Part shown: one piece after another, positions 45,588 to 54,235 of the stretch
Position numbering within the stretch: position 1 is the stretch's first letter
How the letters are laid out: every line of letters begins with the position of its first letter
Assembly (NCBI GenBank): GCA_022841915.1
Contig: JALHQN010000001.1
Location: 682,001-746,000 of the forward strand
Reading direction: 5' to 3'
Length of the DNA stretch: 64,000 bases
Source of the DNA: Burkholderiales bacterium
Lineage (GTDB): Bacteria > Pseudomonadota > Gammaproteobacteria > Burkholderiales > WYBJ01
Translations under genes and position numbers: made by a program
Notes under the pieces: generated by a model
The model's input: only the letters and a program-made list of their open reading frames with translations
The model's database searches: none
Told to the model about the DNA's origin: nothing

Positions 45588-46607
45588 TCACACGGTGGCG
45601 ATGGGCGTGACGGGCGAACCGGCCGCACCGGGCATGCGCAGCGGCGGCGCCGTCAGAAGAAAACGATTGCGATTCTTCTGCCGCAGCCAGCCGGCCAACT
45701 CGCTCAGATACCAAAGCTCGCCGAGGTGAATGCCGAGCTTGACCAGACAGTGCTCGTGCAGCGGCAACGCGGGGCCATGATGGCCCATGCGCGGATCGAC
45801 ACCCAGGGTGGAGGAGCGCTCTACGGCCAGATTGTCGGCAGCGATCGCGACTAGGCCGCTGTCGGCAATCCATTCGAGCAGACGCGGGTCATAGCCGTCG
45901 AGCACACTGCAAGCCGTGCGTATCGACTGATCGAGCTTGCCGTCCGCTTCGCGAATCAGGGCGCCCAGCCCCGTATGCAGGCATACGATGTCGCCCCGCT
46001 CGACGCTGACGTTGTCCTCGCGCATCACGTGCTCGAGCATCTCGTAGGTCACGAGGGTTCGCTCGTCGCCGTAGTGATGCCGCAGGTCGATCATGACCGC
46101 ACGCGCCTGCATGCCCGTTTCAGCCATGACGGCGGCGCCGAGGGCTCGCGCCCCCAACTGCCCGTGCAACCCGCGGTCCTCGTCGTCGACAATGCGAAAG
46201 CCGTTGTACGAAACCTTCTCTGCCACCCCATCACCGTCCGCATCGAAGACGGCACCCTTGTGCGCGAAGGTGTCCCAGTGGGTCGAATATTGCGAGTACA
46301 ACATGATCGCTTCGTCGGAGCCGACATCGGTGAAACGCGGATCGACGAGGTTGCTCGCCAGATTGAAGTAGACGTGCTCTCCGCGCATCACCGGATGGAA
46401 CTGCGGCGGGTACCGGTTGGGGTTCAGAACGTTGCCCCCGGGAAGCGTCAAAGGATGCGAAAGCACGAACAATTCGCCCGTCTTTACCTCCTGCAAAGCC
46501 CGCAGCCGCAATTCGGCAGTCACCATGTTCATGCGCCCGCGCTGATCGTCGTCGCCGAACTCGCCCCAGTTCGAACCCTCCGGCCGGTGCTTCCAACGCT
46601 TGGTCAT
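45588..46607 (-). CDS. Cyclase-family metal-dependent hydrolase
   Basis: Member of the cyclase/kynurenine formamidase-like family (PF04199), which hydrolyses amides, lactones or similar bonds. GAGGAG is six bases before the ATG. The metal-binding block appears as YSQYSTHWDTFAHKG (about 89-103), a variant of HxGTHxDxPxH, with DRGLHGQLGARAL, GDIVCLHTGLGAL and later ERSSTLGVDPRMGHHGPALPLHEHCLVKLGI-type residues holding the second metal site. 339 residues is longer than bacterial KynB (about 210) and matches the larger cyclase group. Last gene of a fbiC-MaoC-cyclase run. Confidence 0.82.
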   Translation of the reverse strand: MTKRWKHRPEGSNWGEFGDDDQRGRMNMVTAELRLRALQEVKTGELFVLSHPLTLPGGNVLNPNRYPPQFHPVMRGEHVYFNLASNLVDPRFTDVGSDEAIMLYSQYSTHWDTFAHKGAVFDADGDGVAEKVSYNGFRIVDDEDRGLHGQLGARALGAAVMAETGMQARAVMIDLRHHYGDERTLVTYEMLEHVMREDNVSVERGDIVCLHTGLGALIREADGKLDQSIRTACSVLDGYDPRLLEWIADSGLVAIAADNLAVERSSTLGVDPRMGHHGPALPLHEHCLVKLGIHLGELWYLSELAGWLRQKNRNRFLLTAPPLRMPGAAGSPVTPIATV

Positions 46608-46654
46608 TCTCGCTCCTCGATGGTTTCTGCGACGGACACGGCCTCGAACTCCCG

Positions 46655-47107
46655 TTACGCCGCTTTGCCGGCCAACATGCGCACAGCCTTGTAGGTGATG
46701 ACTTTGTCCCCGTGCTGGTTGACGATGTCGTTCATCGTCGTGACCACGGCCCGGTTGCCCTTGGAAGTCGGCTTCACCGACAGCACCTCGATCTCGCCGT
46801 GTATCGTGTCGCCGACCATGACCGGTTTGAACACCTTCTTCTCGACTTCCAGCAGCGCCAGCCCCGTCCCCTGGAAGAACGACTGGCACTGCAGCCCCTC
46901 GATCAGGGTGTAGGAGAGCGCGGCAGGCACGAACCGCCCTTTGATGGTGCCGACATCGAACGTGGCATCGATGAAAATGGTCTCCAGCATCCCGGTGACA
47001 CTGATGAAGTTGACGAGGTCCGTCTCGGTCAGCGTCCGATTGATGGTGCGGTAGCGACCGCCGATCTCCACGTCCTGCCAGTGATATCCCCAGCCCACGA
47101 GCTTCAT
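46655..47107 (-). CDS. MaoC-like dehydratase/hotdog protein
   Basis: Hotdog-fold protein of the MaoC/hydratase group, acting on enoyl-CoA in known members. GGAG sits six bases before the ATG at 47107; 150 residues. RTINRTLTETDLVNFISVTGM (about 20-40), RFVPAALSYTLIEGLQCQSF and VEKKVFKPVMVGDTIHGEIEVLSVKPTSKGNR are characteristic; the usual catalytic Asp-His pair is not cleanly visible, so activity is uncertain. Lies 23 bp after fbiC and 47 bp before the cyclase gene. Confidence 0.82.
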   Translation of the reverse strand: MKLVGWGYHWQDVEIGGRYRTINRTLTETDLVNFISVTGMLETIFIDATFDVGTIKGRFVPAALSYTLIEGLQCQSFFQGTGLALLEVEKKVFKPVMVGDTIHGEIEVLSVKPTSKGNRAVVTTMNDIVNQHGDKVITYKAVRMLAGKAA

Positions 47108-47130
47108 GCTCTGCTCCTTCTTGCGTGCGC

Positions 47131-49521
47131 TCATGCCGCAGGCACGGATCGCTTCCTCGTCCCTTTATACTGCGCCTGCACCACCGGCGTCAGGGGCGCG
47201 GCAGCGAATGCCGCGGCACGGCGTTCGGCATCGACCGGCTCGTAGCGCATATTGCGCTGGGCAGGCTTGCGGCCGATGGATCGGATGAGATCCTCCATCG
47301 CACGCGGCGCGAATTCCTGCCCATGGGCGGTGCCGGCTGCACGCGAGATGCTCTCGTTCATCAGCGTACCGCCCAGATCGTTGGCGCCGGCTCGCAAGCA
47401 CATTGCAGCGCCGTCGGGGCCCATCTTGACCCATGAAGTCTGGATATTCGTGATCAGCGGGTTGAGCACCAACCGGGCAACCGCATGCATCAACACAGCC
47501 TCACGCAAGGTCGGACCGCTGCGCGCCTGCCCCCTGCGGTAGAGCGGCGCCTCCATCGCAATGAAAGGCAGCGGCACGAACTCTGTGAACCCGCCCGTGC
47601 GCTCCTGCAGATCGCGCACGCGCAGCAGATGACGTGCCCAGTGAATGGGCCGCTCGACATGGCCGAACATGATGGTCGACGTCGTCGGCAGACCGCATTC
47701 GTGCGCCGCCGACACGACCTCGAGCCACTGCTGCGTATTGATCTTGTCCGGACAAATGACGGCGCGCACTTCGTCGTCGAGAATCTCGGCCGCGGTGCCC
47801 GGCAGCGAGGCGAGGCCGGCATCGAGCAGTCGCTGCAAATAAGCATGCAAGCCCAAGCCCAGAGTGTGTGCGCCCTGCCAAACCTCCAGCGGCGAGAAAG
47901 CATGGACATGCAAGCCGGGTGCCGCCGCCTTCACCGCCCCGACCAGGGCGAGGTACGTATCCCCCGTGTATTCAGGATGGATGCCGCCCTGCATGCAGAT
48001 CTCGGTGGCGCCACGTTCCCACGCTTCGCGCGCTCGACGCGCCACTTCTTCCAGAGGCAAGTCGTAAGCCGCGCCGCGCAGGCCGCGCGCCGGCGTCCCC
48101 TTGGAAAAAGCGCAGAAATGACATTTGTATGTGCAGACGTTGGTGTAATTGACGTTGCGGTTGACCACGTAGGTCACCCGCTCTCCCACCCGCTGACGCC
48201 GCAGATCATCAGCCTCGCTGCAAACGAACTGAAAGGCATCGCCGCGCGCCGCGAAGAGTTCGACGATCTGCTCTGGCTCCAGACGAACGCCCTTGCGCGC
48301 CTGGGCGACAAGATCGCGCACCTTCCCCAATGAGGCCACTTCCGCCGCATCGGGTTTGCGCAGTCCGAAGGGCAGCAACTGCACGACGCCGGGCTGCCAG
48401 ACGTCGGGGCGCGCATAGCCTTCGCTGTCCATCGCCTGCAACACCCGAGCATGGAGCGACGGGTCCACCCAGCGATCGAGATCCGCTGCATAGCCTGGAT
48501 AAATCGCCAGCCGCTCGGTGAGCACGCGTGCGCGCACCGCGGTCGCATGCGCGAGCGCGTCGACCTGGGGCCAGGGCTTTTCGGGGTTGACGTGATCCGG
48601 CGTCACCGGCGACACGCCGCCCCAGTCGTTGATGCCCGCCTCGAGCAGGCGCCCGTAGTCATCGGAAAGATTCGGCGGCGCCTGGATGTTCATCTGCGGG
48701 CCCAGAACAAGACGTGCGACCGCGATGGTCCAGAGCAAATCCTCCAGGCTCGGCTCCTGCGCCTCGGCGAGCTTGGTATCGGGCTTGGCGCGAAAATTCT
48801 GGATGATCACTTCCTGGATGTGGCCATAGCGCTGGTGCAGATCGCGGATCGCCAGCAAGGCCTCGATACGCTCCTGGCGCGTCTCGCCGATCCCGATCAG
48901 GATACCGGTGGTGAACGGCACCGCCAGCTCGCCGGCATGGCGCAACGTCTCCAGGCGTAGCGCCGGATGCTTGTCGGGAGAACCGTAGTGCGGCCCGCCG
49001 GGCTCGCACAAGCGCTGTGCGGTCGACTCCAGCATCAGCCCTTGCGACGCCGACACGCGACGAAGTCGGGCAACCTCGTCGCGCGACATCACCCCGGGAT
49101 TGACGTGCGGGAGCAATCCCGTTTCGCGCAAGACCAGTTCGCACATGGCCTCGAGATAGGCCAGCGTGCTCTCGTACCCCAGCTTCGCCAAGGCCTCGCG
49201 GGCGGCCCCGTAGCGCAATTCAGGTTTGTCGCCGAGCGTGAACAAAGCCTCCTTGCAGCCCACCCGTGCGCCAGCGCGCACGATCGCGAGCACTTCGTCA
49301 GGACTCAGATACGGACTGGGAAGATTTCGCGGCGATGTGGCGAAGGTGCAGTAATGACAAACATCGCGGCACAAACGGGTGAGTGGAACGAACACCTTGC
49401 GCGAATAGCTGACGTTCGTGCCATGCGCTTCGAGCGTCGAGGCCTGGGCGCGCGCCATGAGGCCGGTCAGGTCTGCGCGCACCAGCTCCTGAAGGTTTTC
49501 TATGCTCGGTGGAAAAGTCAC
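47131..49521 (-). CDS. fbiC: Bifunctional F0 synthase (CofG-CofH fusion, FbiC)
   Basis: Makes 7,8-didemethyl-8-hydroxy-5-deazariboflavin (F0), the chromophore of coenzyme F420, from tyrosine and a pyrimidine intermediate. Two radical SAM halves in 796 residues. CofG-like (about 1-380) has CRDVCHYCTFATSP and the HVNPGVMSRDEVARLRR block. CofH-like (about 400-790) has CTYKCHFCAFSKGT, EICMQGGIHPEYTGD and HAFSPLEVWQGA. Both CxxxCxxC clusters are intact. A GTG start is used. No cofC, cofD or cofE is in the window. Fused FbiC is best known from Actinobacteria; here it heads an operon with MaoC and a cyclase. Confidence 0.93.
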   Translation of the reverse strand: MTFPPSIENLQELVRADLTGLMARAQASTLEAHGTNVSYSRKVFVPLTRLCRDVCHYCTFATSPRNLPSPYLSPDEVLAIVRAGARVGCKEALFTLGDKPELRYGAAREALAKLGYESTLAYLEAMCELVLRETGLLPHVNPGVMSRDEVARLRRVSASQGLMLESTAQRLCEPGGPHYGSPDKHPALRLETLRHAGELAVPFTTGILIGIGETRQERIEALLAIRDLHQRYGHIQEVIIQNFRAKPDTKLAEAQEPSLEDLLWTIAVARLVLGPQMNIQAPPNLSDDYGRLLEAGINDWGGVSPVTPDHVNPEKPWPQVDALAHATAVRARVLTERLAIYPGYAADLDRWVDPSLHARVLQAMDSEGYARPDVWQPGVVQLLPFGLRKPDAAEVASLGKVRDLVAQARKGVRLEPEQIVELFAARGDAFQFVCSEADDLRRQRVGERVTYVVNRNVNYTNVCTYKCHFCAFSKGTPARGLRGAAYDLPLEEVARRAREAWERGATEICMQGGIHPEYTGDTYLALVGAVKAAAPGLHVHAFSPLEVWQGAHTLGLGLHAYLQRLLDAGLASLPGTAAEILDDEVRAVICPDKINTQQWLEVVSAAHECGLPTTSTIMFGHVERPIHWARHLLRVRDLQERTGGFTEFVPLPFIAMEAPLYRRGQARSGPTLREAVLMHAVARLVLNPLITNIQTSWVKMGPDGAAMCLRAGANDLGGTLMNESISRAAGTAHGQEFAPRAMEDLIRSIGRKPAQRNMRYEPVDAERRAAAFAAAPLTPVVQAQYKGTRKRSVPAA

Positions 49522-49893
49522 GCTCCAGCACTTCCTTCGTTGATCGCCGCGAGCACCGACGGTGCGCTCAAGCGACGTAGCTGTTCCAGAGAATCACGTA
49601 TCGCGCGCGCCGGCATCCTGAACGGCTCGCAACCCAGGCGGCAGGCCATATTCGACCACGTAACCGCAGCCCCGAGAAAGGTGTAGATCCACCGACTCCC
49701 CTCGATGGCGGCACCTCGCGTTCCAGCACCCGTGCAGCCGATTATAGAGGAGCGGGCCGGCCTCGCCTCCTTGTTGCTCGCCTGCCCAGAGGCCGAGACT
49801 TGCGAAACAAGCCCACCCTCGCATCATGGCGATTGACGGCCCCGGCAGCGATGGTCACCATTACAGGCGCCACCACCCTAAGAGCGGATACCC
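49522..49893. other. 372-bp divergent intergenic region
   Basis: Between fbiC (left) and the uronate-dehydrogenase-like gene (right). I see no credible gene. A TATAAT on the minus strand at 49741-49746 could serve fbiC, with a leader of about 220 nt and no good -35. A weak TTGACG at 49833 reads toward the dehydrogenase. No strong repeats. Confidence 0.4.
49741..49746 (-). promoter_or_regulatory. Candidate -10 box for fbiC
   Basis: Perfect TATAAT on the minus strand, about 220 bp upstream of the fbiC start, in the divergent gap. No convincing -35, so low confidence. Confidence 0.35.
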
Positions 49894-50814
49894 ATGAAGA
49901 CTCTCCTCATTACCGGCGCGGCCGGACGCATAGGCACGTTCCTGCGGCCCGAATTGAAGGGCAAGTACAGGCTGCGGCTATCGGACATCGCGCCGATCCG
50001 CGATCTGCAACCGGGGGAGACCTTCATGAAGGCCGACCTCGGCAACCTCAAGGACATGCTGCGCGTCACCAAGGGGGTGGACGCCGTTGTGCATCTGGGC
50101 GGAAACTCGGGCGAGGCGGACTTCGAGCGCATCCTGCAAGCCAACATCGTCGGCTTCCACAACACGCTCGAGGCTGCGAGACGCAACGGCGTGAAACGCT
50201 TCCTGGTCGCGACCTCCAACCATGCCGTCGGCTTCTACCGCTGCGACCAGAAGATCGATCACCGCGTCTATCCCAAACCGGACAGCCGCTATGGCGTCTC
50301 CAAAGTCTTCAACGAAGCGCTCGCCAGCCTCTACGCAAACCGCTATGGCATGGAGATCTTCTGCATGCGCATCGGCAACGTGAATAGCGCCCCGATCGAC
50401 CGTCGGCGCCTCGCGATCTGGATCAGTGGCCGGGACATGGCTCAACTGGTGACCGTGGGCGTCGAGCATCCGGACATCCGGTTCGAGATCGTCTACGGGA
50501 TCTCCGACAACAAGCGCGCCTGGTTCGACAACAGCAATGCGCGCCGCCTGGGCTATCGTCCGCAGGACCGCAGCGAGGCCTTTGCGAAGGCGATCCTGCA
50601 GCGCAGCCCACCGCCAGGCAACGCCCCGGCCGATATCTTTCAGGGCGGCGGACATTGCATGGCCGAAGGCGGTACGCGCAGTGCTCTCGCCAGCACCGTT
50701 CCTGCCGGCAAAACGCCAGCGAAGACCTCCAAGCGCCCCGCCCGAAAGGCGCCGGCCAAGAAGACGCCCGCCAGAAAGAGCAGCCGGTCCGCTACCGACA
50801 AGCGACGCGCCTAG
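49894..50814 (+). CDS. Uronate dehydrogenase-like SDR with basic histone-H1-like tail
   Basis: NAD-dependent extended SDR close to uronate dehydrogenase (oxidises galacturonate/glucuronate to the aldarolactone). MKTLLITGAAGRIGTFLRPE holds the GxxGxxG loop; VAVVHLGG-type DAVVHLGGNSG, ATSNHAVGFYR with the Ser, and YGVSKVFNEAL with YxxxK (about 130-140). EIVYGISDNKRAWFDNSNARRLGY is typical of the family. The catalytic core ends near residue 260 (DIFQGGGHCMAEG). The last 35-40 residues (KTPAKTSKRPARKAPAKK and onward) form a lysine/alanine/proline tail like AlgP or histone H1, not seen in standard enzymes. Divergent from fbiC. Confidence 0.85.
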   Translation: MKTLLITGAAGRIGTFLRPELKGKYRLRLSDIAPIRDLQPGETFMKADLGNLKDMLRVTKGVDAVVHLGGNSGEADFERILQANIVGFHNTLEAARRNGVKRFLVATSNHAVGFYRCDQKIDHRVYPKPDSRYGVSKVFNEALASLYANRYGMEIFCMRIGNVNSAPIDRRRLAIWISGRDMAQLVTVGVEHPDIRFEIVYGISDNKRAWFDNSNARRLGYRPQDRSEAFAKAILQRSPPPGNAPADIFQGGGHCMAEGGTRSALASTVPAGKTPAKTSKRPARKAPAKKTPARKSSRSATDKRRA

Positions 50815-50933
50815 ATTCCCGCTTGGCCGCATGGCGGGGTGACGACCGACGCCCGGCCGCGACTTCGAGCCCGCGCCGGCGGCGACCGAGGCGGAGCATC
50901 CGCCGACAATCCATCGACCCTGACGGTGCAAGC

Positions 50934-51908
50934 ATGACGAAGACCTCCCGCAGCGCTCATGAGTCAGCCGCTCATCACCTCCATGCCCGGGTGCCGCGCG
51001 CATCGCCGAATACCACCGCCGCGGAGCTGTTCGCCTCGATTCAAGGCCACCAGTTCGACGCGACGGAACTGATCTGCATCTGCGATGACGAGGGTCGGCT
51101 GCTCGGCGGCTTGTCGTTGGGAGCAGCGATTGCGCTGCAGCCGCAGACCCGCCTGGGCGATGTCATGACGCAGCCGATCGCCGGCGTGCATCCGGATGAA
51201 GACCAGGAACGCATCGCATCCATTGCCTTGCACCACCGACTGGAGGCCGTGCCGGTGGTCGACAGCAACGGGTTCCTTCTGGGCATCGTCCCGCCGGCCG
51301 CCCTGCTGTCGATCCTGAGACGGGAGCACGTCGAGGACATCCACCGCTTCGCCGGCATCCGTCGCGAGACGGCCCAAGCTCGGCACGCGATGCAGGCGCC
51401 ACCCGTGCGCCGGGCGCGCGATCGACTGCCTTGGCTGCTGGTGGGCCTCGCCGGAAGCGTCCTCGCGACGTGGGTCATGTCGACGTTCGAGCATGCGCTG
51501 CAAGCGCATCTCGCGATCGCGTTTTTCGTTCCAGGCCTGGTCTATCTGGCCGATGCCATCGGCACCCAGACCGAGGCCATCACCGTGCGTGGGCTTTCCC
51601 TGAGCCACGCGCCCCTGGGCCGCCTGCTCGGACGCGAACTGCGCACCGGTCTGCTGATCGGCTCGGTACTGGGCATGCTGGTATTCGGCCTGGTATGGAT
51701 GGGATTCGGCGAACTTCGGCTCGCCTTGGCGGTTGCCGTGGCCGTGCTGTTTGCGGGCGCGGCGGCGACCTCCATCGGTCTTGTCCTGCCATGGGCGCTG
51801 GCTCATGCCGGCAGCGATCCGGCGCTCGGCGGCGGGCCGCTTGCAACGGTCATCCAAGACGTGCTGAGTCTGCTGATTTATTTCGCAGTGGTGACAGCCC
51901 TGCTGTGA
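50934..51908 (+). CDS. MgtE-like divalent cation transporter lacking the N domain
   Basis: 324 residues. CBS domains at about 55-160 (two blocks, RLLGGLSLGAAIAL and LEAVPVVDSNGFLLGIV) precede an MgtE-type transmembrane domain (about 165-324) with five helices. TM2 has LVYLADAIGTQTEAITVRGL, resembling the ion-path GNAGTQ block, and TM5 has IQDVLSLLIYFAVV with the conserved Asp that binds Mg2+ in MgtE. The superhelical N domain of standard MgtE (about 130 residues, a Mg2+ sensor) is missing. Transport of Mg2+ is inferred; gating would have to rely on the CBS pair. Confidence 0.78.
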   Translation: MTKTSRSAHESAAHHLHARVPRASPNTTAAELFASIQGHQFDATELICICDDEGRLLGGLSLGAAIALQPQTRLGDVMTQPIAGVHPDEDQERIASIALHHRLEAVPVVDSNGFLLGIVPPAALLSILRREHVEDIHRFAGIRRETAQARHAMQAPPVRRARDRLPWLLVGLAGSVLATWVMSTFEHALQAHLAIAFFVPGLVYLADAIGTQTEAITVRGLSLSHAPLGRLLGRELRTGLLIGSVLGMLVFGLVWMGFGELRLALAVAVAVLFAGAAATSIGLVLPWALAHAGSDPALGGGPLATVIQDVLSLLIYFAVVTALL

Positions 51909-51986
51909 GGCCTCGCAGCGGTCCCGCCGAGCGTGTCCGGTACTGCGCCGCCATGACCTCGTCCTATCGGGCGAGGCCCGACGGCA

Positions 51987-53051
51987 TCACCCGGCGCGGA
52001 TACGCGCTGCTACCGCGTCGCCAAACTGGCGGGTATTGCCGCGGCCACCGAGATCGCCGGTGCGCAATTCGTCGTCCAGTAGCACGGCATCGACCGCGGC
52101 CTGGATCGCGGCCGACGCATCGAGATGCGACTGCTTGCCGTGACGCACGCCCAGCCACTCCAGCAGCATCGCCGTCGACAGGATCATTCCCGTGGGATTC
52201 GCAATCCCGCGACCGGCGATATCCGGCGCGGAGCCGTGACCGGCATTGGCGATTGCGTGCTTGTCGCCCGCATTGAGGGCTGCGGCGAGTCCCAGGCCAC
52301 CGGACAGAGCCGCCGCCTCGTTCGACAGAATATCGCCGAACATGTTGGTCACCAGGATCACGTCGTGGCGTTGCGGGCGGGTATATAGATCGGCCGCCAT
52401 GGCATCCACGTCCATTTCCCGAAATGCGATCTCCGGGTTCGCTTTGGCCACTGCGTAGGCCTCGCTCATGAAGAGCCCGTCGGTGACTTGCAGCACGTGC
52501 TGCTTGCCCACAGCGGTCACACGCTTGCTGCGGCGCTTGGCATACTCCATGGCGACCTTCGCGATCCGCCGCGAACCTTGGCGGGTGATCTTGCGCACAG
52601 AGAGGGCCACGTCCTCGGTCGGCATGAATTCCGCGATGCCCATGAACATGTTGCGGTCGGCGTAGAAGCCCTCGGTATTCTCTCGCACGATCAGTGCATC
52701 CAGCCCGGTGCGGGCATCCGGCACACCGGGGCGGCTGCGGGCTGGTCGCAGATTCGCATAAAGCTCCAGGCGCTTGCGTACCGTGCCCGGAACATTGATA
52801 CCGCCTTGATCGCGCGGCGGGTACTCGGTCATTCCGCACGGCCCGAGGATGACGCCATCGGCATCCTCGGCCGCCTGCAAAGCAGCGTCGGTCAGAGTCG
52901 TGCCGTGCTTGCGATAGCTCGGCATGCCCACCTCCACCGTAGTCAGCCGCAAGTCCATGGCGAACACTTCATCGGCCGCACTCAAAGCCGCCAAAGCGGC
53001 CGCCACGATCTCGGGACCGATGTCGTCCCCCGGCATGACTACGATGTTCAC
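51987..53051 (-). CDS. Isocitrate/isopropylmalate dehydrogenase family enzyme
   Basis: NAD(P)-dependent beta-decarboxylating dehydrogenase. A GTG start with GAGG nine bases upstream gives VNIVVMPGDDIGPEIVAAAL, then ELYANLRPAR, ALIVRENTEGFYADRNMF (substrate loop), and KQHVLQVTDGLFMSEAYAVAK. VTNMFGDILSNEAAALSGGLGLA carries the metal aspartates, and AGHGSAPDIAGRGIANPTGMILS the nucleotide loop. 354 residues. It is not next to leuCD or icd partners but 19 bp after a Bug receptor, so a tartrate- or malate-like acid is as likely as isopropylmalate. Substrate undetermined. Confidence 0.82.
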   Translation of the reverse strand: MNIVVMPGDDIGPEIVAAALAALSAADEVFAMDLRLTTVEVGMPSYRKHGTTLTDAALQAAEDADGVILGPCGMTEYPPRDQGGINVPGTVRKRLELYANLRPARSRPGVPDARTGLDALIVRENTEGFYADRNMFMGIAEFMPTEDVALSVRKITRQGSRRIAKVAMEYAKRRSKRVTAVGKQHVLQVTDGLFMSEAYAVAKANPEIAFREMDVDAMAADLYTRPQRHDVILVTNMFGDILSNEAAALSGGLGLAAALNAGDKHAIANAGHGSAPDIAGRGIANPTGMILSTAMLLEWLGVRHGKQSHLDASAAIQAAVDAVLLDDELRTGDLGGRGNTRQFGDAVAARIRAG

Positions 53052-53070
53052 TGCGCGTTGCCTCGCCTGG

Positions 53071-54051
53071 TTACTTGATAACGATGTTGGCGTCCTTGAC
53101 GACCTTGAGCCAACGCTCGTAGTCGCCGCGGATACGCTTGCCAAACGCCTCGGGGGCGCCGCCGGTCGGTTGCATTCCGTCGGCCTCGAGCGTCTTCTTG
53201 ATGTCCTCTTGCTTGAGCGCCTCGTTGATGGCGACGTTGAGGCGGTCGATGATGGGCTGCGGCGTTCCGCGCGGTGCCATGGTACCGAACCACAGCACAA
53301 CCTCATAACCGGGAATGGAATCGTTGACGGTCGGGATATCAGGTAAAGAGGGCCAGCGTTGTGCCGTGGTCACCCCGAGGGCTCGCAACCTGCCGGTCTT
53401 CAGATGCGGGACGATCGGCAACATGCTGCCCACGATGATCGGAACCTGTCCCGAGAGAAGATCGGACATGGCTGCGCCCGTGCTCTTGTACGGAACGTGC
53501 ACCATCTTGATCTTGGCCATGTTCGCGAACAGTTCGGTCGCGAGGTGGGTCATGCCCCCGACGCCGCTGGACGCATAGGTGAGCTCACCGGGCTTTGCCC
53601 GCCCTAGCGCGACCAGTTCCTTCGTGGTCTTGACCGGAACCGACGGGTGGATGGTCAGCACGAACGGCGTAATGCCGAACTCGGCAACCGGGATGATGGC
53701 ATTGATCGGGTCGAAGGCCGGCTTGTGGGTGGCGGAAGAAGCCGAAAAACTGCCGGACATCATCATGATGGTGTAGCCGTCTGGCGGCGCCTTGGCGGTC
53801 AGCTCCATACCGATGATGCCGCCGGCACCCGCGCGGTTGTCCACGATGAACTGCTGGCCGAGCAAACCGCTGAGCTTGTTCGAGAACTGCCGGGCGGTGA
53901 TGTCGCTGCCACCGCCTGGCGCGAAGGGCACGATCACCCGCACCACTTTCGCCGGATACTGCTGGGCCTGGACCGGACCGGCCAGACCCACGGCTGCCGC
54001 GGCGACCACGGCACACCGGATAACGGGTTGGAAACCAGATTTAGGTGACAT
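53071..54051 (-). CDS. Bug/TctC-type periplasmic substrate-binding protein
   Basis: Orphan tripartite-tricarboxylate receptor, 326 residues. GGAGGAAGCG directly precedes the ATG. The signal peptide covers about 1-29 (VVAAAAVGLAGPVQA). The mature start YPAKVVRVIVPFAPGGGSDITARQFSNKL and VDNRAGAGGIIGMELTAKAPPDGYTI are diagnostic. Placed directly before the dehydrogenase, it probably brings in or senses a carboxylate for it. No TctAB genes adjacent. Confidence 0.9.
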   Translation of the reverse strand: MSPKSGFQPVIRCAVVAAAAVGLAGPVQAQQYPAKVVRVIVPFAPGGGSDITARQFSNKLSGLLGQQFIVDNRAGAGGIIGMELTAKAPPDGYTIMMMSGSFSASSATHKPAFDPINAIIPVAEFGITPFVLTIHPSVPVKTTKELVALGRAKPGELTYASSGVGGMTHLATELFANMAKIKMVHVPYKSTGAAMSDLLSGQVPIIVGSMLPIVPHLKTGRLRALGVTTAQRWPSLPDIPTVNDSIPGYEVVLWFGTMAPRGTPQPIIDRLNVAINEALKQEDIKKTLEADGMQPTGGAPEAFGKRIRGDYERWLKVVKDANIVIK

Positions 54052-54235
54052 CGCTTCCTCCTCCTGCTTCAGTCAGAAATTCAACCAGTTGCCCAGAAAC
54101 GGGCGCTTAAGTTACCCGCAAAACGCCTCGGATGCACTCACTTTTTGCCCGCCCCAGGGGCGCATTGCTCGATGCAGAGAGCATCGCACCGCAGCTGTCC
54201 TTAGGCGAGCGCCGATCGGGGCACGTCGCAAACCG

